A stretch of 64,000 nucleotides of DNA from Mesostigma viride. Taxonomy: Eukaryota; Streptophyta; Mesostigmatophyceae; Mesostigmatales; Mesostigmataceae. Position 1 is the stretch's first letter. Each line of letters starts with the position of its first letter. Positions 60,801 to 64,000 of the stretch are shown here, piece after piece. The position numbers and the translations under genes were made by a program. Below the pieces are notes generated by a model. It saw only the letters and a program-made list of their open reading frames with translations. It ran no database searches and was not told where the DNA came from. The DNA is taken from positions 3,283,701 through 3,347,700 of the forward strand of contig RPFO01000406.1 in the NCBI GenBank assembly GCA_009746045.1. Direction: 5' to 3'.

Positions 60801-63800
60801 GTACAGGGCTTGTGCTGGGGAGAGCAGCATATGGGCAGGGAGGAAAAGTTTCCGTCGCAATCCCATGAGCATACCTCGGTGCAGGTCTGCATGTCTTGGC
60901 ATCCAGCGGATGTCCAGTGGCCTGCATGGGAAGATGGAAGGGAAGGCACCACAATCCTGTGGCAAGGGGGGCTGGGGTTTGGCGTTGACTTTGGGCCTTT
61001 GGCTGCAATAGTTGGAAGATTGGCGATGGGCGAGACAAGCATCGGCTGGTGGCCCAGATGAGATGGTATGGCGGCTTGTACTTGGACGAAGCCTTTTGTT
61101 TGTGTCAGACCATGTGCCTTTGACAGACCTAGCGGCGAAGAGCTGACGCCATGTGCTCAGCCATGCAAACCAGTTTCTGTGGCAGAGGGGAATGGGTCAA
61201 CAACTTGGTCAACATGCACCCTCTGTCATCCGGAGTTAAAGCGGAGTAGCCTAAGGTTGATTGAAACTGGACATCAACACGCCGTTATGGCCTACGTTTC
61301 GTGGTTGTGCTGTGTGCATTCTTGCGCTGCTGTTCCCCGCCACCATGTGCACCTCCCATGCTGGGACCCTCACTCCTTACTGCACCGTTGTCCTCGGCCT
61401 TCCTCGCGCCTTTGCCCACGCTTTTTTCCCACGCGTGTCCTCCCCTTGCCCTTGCTTTCTGCCCGCGCTACTTCCCCCTCTTACCCGCCCCGTTCCCCTC
61501 GCCTTTGCCCGCACTGTTTGCCAACGCTAATTCCCCCTCGTGCCCTTGCCCATGCCCCCTCTCTCCCCCCTCTCTCCCCCCTCTTGCCCTCACCTGTCCC
61601 ACTCCCCTCCTCCCTCCCCCAGATGGCGGAGCAGCGCCACGAGGAGCTGGCCTCCCGCGTTCCGGACGCCACACGGCCGCTGCTGCGCCAGATCGAGGCG
61701 ATGCAGGCCTCGTACGCGATGCGGGCCGAGGCATGGAGCGGGGCGGAGAGGGCGCTCACCATGCGCCTGCAGGTGGGGGGCAGGGGGCAGGCAACGCATC
61801 ATACACAGGACGGCGCGCATCACCACGTGTCAGTTCATCCCCTTATACCTGGAACCGTATCCTGCACGACATGCATGGGGCATATCACCCTGTGGCTCCT
61901 CTTCCTCGATAGGACTCCTCTAGCTTGCCTATGATTTGGCACTGGCATTTGCAACGTTCCTGCACCGCAGGCGGGGGCTTTCAGGTCATTGGGCATGCGG
62001 GGAGGGAAGTTCCTTACGACTCACCATGCAAATCCAGTCCCTTGCGTTGTGACATACACAGCCCACTGCCATGCCTCATGATGCACACGAACCCACTGCC
62101 TGTTGCGTTGCGTTACCCGGCTCCATCCCATCAGGTCCGCGTTTGCACCAACACCTTACAGTCTGTCATCCCTTTCACTTCTTTCACGGAACATGCATCG
62201 TTGGCCATCAGTCGCCACCCACCGCCCTGCTCAGGACCCCACAATGCCACCCCACCCCCACATGGCGATGAACCCACCACACAAGTCACCCACACACACC
62301 CCATTGCCACTCACCACCGCCCCAAAGCCGTCACGTTGTGCTGCTGCCTCCCACTCCCATCCACCCACCCACCCCCCGCCCGCCCGCCCGCCCGCCCGCC
62401 CGCCCACCCGCCCACCCACCCGCCCGCCCGCCCGCCTGCCCGCCCGCCCGCCCACCCACCCACCCACCCACCCACCCACCCACCCACCCACCCACCCACC
62501 CACCCACCCACCCACCCACCCACCCACCCACCCACCCACCCACCCACCCACCCACCCACCCACCCACCCACCCACCCACCCACCCACCCACCCACCCGCC
62601 CACCCACCCCCAATCGCCACACCACAACCAACCCGCCCACCCACCTCACTTCCCCCCACTGCGCAGGAGGCGGAGCGCGAGGCGTCGGCGGCGGGCGAGC
62701 GCGAGCGCGTGGTGCAGGAGCGCGTTTCCCAGATGGTCGCGCGCCTCGCTGTCATGGAGGCGGAGGTGGGTGGTGCCGTGGGGTAGGTTGTTTCGGTGAT
62801 GGAGGCGGAGGTGGGTGGTGGCAGCAGCGGTGGTGCAGGTGGGTTCGTTGCATGTGGCATGGCGGAAGGAGTAGATTGTTGCATGCCTAGATTTCCAACA
62901 GCAAGGTCAACAGCGTAGGAGCCTGCACATTGCCCGGCCGAGGAGGGTGGCGCACCGAGGTGGGAGCCGTTGCCTGCTTGGGGTGGCGTGGTGGGAGAAA
63001 GGAAGGCAGATTCGCAAGGTGCATAGCACAAGGCACGCGGAGGGGCATGCTAGCTGCTGCAGCCGCGTTCAGCCAACCTAAGCGAAGCGGCTGTGATGCC
63101 CGGCCAGTATGCGCAAGGAGTAAAGGGAGCTGGATCGGGAGATACGATGGCTTTCATTGGGCTGCTGGCCGATGCACCCAAATGGCTGGTTTCTTGCCAT
63201 TTGTCCTCGACTCGTCATGTGTACAATGCCCTCATTTTCTGCTCGGCCGGCAACCATGTTACCATGGCCCCCACCGGTTCCCTGCCGCTGCGGTTGGTTC
63301 CCCACTCACATGGTTGTTCCCCACTTGCGCGTTTGCAACCATCCATGGCCTCTTGGCCGGCCACACCATCCTTCGACGCACACTCTTGGCCACACCATCC
63401 TTCGACGCACACTCTTGCGCAAGTGCTAAACACCCGTATCCCCTGCCCCCCTGCCCCCCTGCCCCCCTGCCCCCCTGCCCCCCTGCCCCCCTGCCCCCCT
63501 GCCCCCGTGCCCCCCTGCCCCCTGCCCCCCACGATAACACTACACACACCACCCGATTTCACACGCGCACATGCACGTACCCACACCCACATGCAAATAC
63601 ACATACCTCTGATCCCCCGTCCCCTCTCCCCACCCACCCCCTACAAACCGCCCCCACCCCGCAGATGTCGATGCTGCAGCGTGAGCGCGAGCAGCTGGCC
63701 AAGTCGCTGGAGAAGGAGCGTGCGCGGGCGGCTGAGGCGCGCGCCGAGTACCTGCTGGCGGTGGAGAGCGCCGCCACCGAGCACGGCAAGGTGGAGGCGC

Positions 63801-63883
63801 TGGAGACGGAGGGGCGGGACAAGTTCTCAAAGCTCAAGCAGCAACTGGCCGATGAGCGCGCCAAGCGGGAGGGGCTGGAGAAG
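48825..63883 (+). CDS. TMF1: TMF/golgin candidate 5-like golgin, 3' end beyond the window
   Basis: Eleven exons join in phase to 1,781 codons: 48825-48918 (or 48930, also in phase), 51075-55207, 56776-56853, 57702-57816, 58216-58277, 58994-59041, 59495-59779, 60590-60649, 61623-61772, 62667-62765, 63665-63883. The start MAWFGAISGKFSQNMRDIEK matches the family N-terminus. Exon 2 encodes a ~1,380-residue acidic, disordered region. From ~1,380 on, a coiled coil carries family signatures: KERDLLKREN, KEKDEIIKQVMAEGEELSKK, RPLLRQIEAMQ, LAKSLEKERARAAEARAEYL. The family are Golgi golgins with a C-terminal Rab6-binding TMF domain, tethering vesicles; that domain should lie to the right of the window. 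Plant homologues are about 950 aa, so this one is enlarged by exon 2. Spacing of the coiled-coil exons is conserved-looking, each a short heptad block. Confidence 0.93.
48919..50192. other. TMF intron 1, left part
   Basis: No second gene or known element is recognised in this part of the 2.2-kb first intron. GC is lower than in the later introns. Confidence 0.4.
50193..50660. repeat. 36-bp x 13 minisatellite (TMF intron 1)
   Basis: Thirteen nearly identical 36-bp units (ggatgtgcggttctattacc followed by atgatagacaagcaat). One unit has aacgg instead of aatgg. The period divides by three, giving false ORFs in several frames on both strands. Confidence 0.95.
55174..55520 (+). repeat. 161-bp tandem repeat copying the end of TMF exon 2
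   Basis: The last ~33 nt of exon 2 plus its donor and intron start (from gctgctggctgacatcgaga) recur at 55335 and 55496, period 161 bp. In copy 2 the equivalent codon is a stop (gacatctag) and the donor is still GTGCGTGG; copy 3 diverges after 20 bp. Confidence 0.88.
55797..56740. repeat. 135-bp x 7 satellite (TMF intron 2)
   Basis: Units beginning ttccatcatatcctcatggc start at 55797, 55932, 56066, 56201, 56336, 56471 and 56606; one is 134 bp. They are otherwise virtually identical and end at a run of C just before the acceptor of exon 3. Confidence 0.95.
56878..57176. repeat. 141-bp x 2+ tandem repeat (TMF intron 3)
   Basis: The unit starting cacggtgagg recurs at 56881, 57022 and 57163. 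It begins soon after the exon 3 donor at 56854. Confidence 0.85.
57786..57869 (+). repeat. 47-bp duplication of the TMF exon 4 end with its donor
   Basis: The segment gacgagatcatcaagcaggt at 57786 recurs at 57833, and each copy runs on to GAAG/GTGGG. The second copy creates a decoy donor at 57864; use of it would add 47 nt and shift the frame. Confidence 0.85.
60355..60415. repeat. (TG)n/(CG)n microsatellite (TMF intron 7)
   Basis: Alternating purine-pyrimidine run gtgtgtgtgtg passing into gcgtgcgcgcgcgcgcg, a potential Z-DNA-forming tract. Confidence 0.8.
62366..62612. repeat. (CCCA/CCCG)n tetranucleotide repeat (TMF intron 9)
   Basis: About 60 tetranucleotide units, CCCG at the left and pure CCCA in the middle. 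Frames through it read as Pro/His/Thr or Gly/Trp repeats and are not coding. Confidence 0.92.
63438..63530. repeat. (CCCCCTG)n 7-bp repeat (TMF intron 10)
   Basis: About 12 copies of a heptamer just upstream of the last exon in the window; one copy reads CCCCGTG. Confidence 0.88.
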
Positions 63884-64000
63884 GTGAGTGCGAGGGGCTG
63901 GAGAAGGGGTGTACGGGGGCTGGAGAATGGGGTTCAGATGGGCTGGAGGGGGGAGAAGGAGACAGGAGCTTGTGGCGAAGCATCGGCGAAAGTAGGTGCG

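Noticed and set aside
62103-62799. Pro/His/Thr-rich ORFs on + and Gly/Trp/Val-rich ORFs on -
   Set aside because: Translation of the (CCCA)n repeat in a TMF intron; exon 10 begins only at 62667.

Overview
The window is nuclear DNA from a eukaryote, most likely a chlorophyte green alga. The protein-coding genes are GC-rich and split into many short exons with GT-AG introns. Their products match plant/algal families: a SUVH-type SRA-SET methyltransferase, the ESCRT-III subunit VPS60, and a TMF/golgin-candidate-5 golgin. A TGTAA polyadenylation motif typical of chlorophytes follows the SUVH gene. I cannot name the species. All gene models were built by hand from splice-site phase and family motifs.

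Layout. 1-3100: retrotransposon debris (a LINE ORF2 C-terminus with its 3' end, then an endonuclease-like retroelement fragment). 3165-11087: one large, apparently intronless gene on + for a low-complexity protein with a BAH-like domain; the frame slips one base at three places, two of them marked by 8-9 base G runs. 12007-22515: a nest of transposable elements. It holds three minus-strand copies of a LINE-type ORF1 element, a piggyBac-like TTAA element, a different retroelement RT fragment broken by inverted duplications, a retroposed insertion with a 13-bp target duplication, and a plus-strand RT pseudogene.

23174-38908 (-): an 18-exon SUVH histone H3K9 methyltransferase of 965 aa (SRA, pre-SET, SET, post-SET), with introns full of minisatellites and a small mariner-like element. 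38909-41555: intergenic repeats, including SINE and LINE ends. 41556-47775 (-): VPS60/CHMP5 in 7 exons, 228 aa; intron 4 is almost entirely a 75-bp x 29 minisatellite. 48825 to beyond the right end (+): the TMF/GC5 golgin, 11 exons seen (1,781 codons), with a 4.1-kb exon encoding a giant disordered region. VPS60 and the golgin are divergently arranged, with about 1 kb between their start codons that may hold a small unrecognised gene.

The genes are not one pathway. SUVH is chromatin silencing (SRA reads methylated DNA, SET writes H3K9 methylation), which fits a transposon-rich setting; VPS60 and TMF both act in endomembrane traffic. The most striking architectural theme is tandem duplication spanning exon 3' ends, which leaves decoy 5' splice sites inside introns of both long genes.
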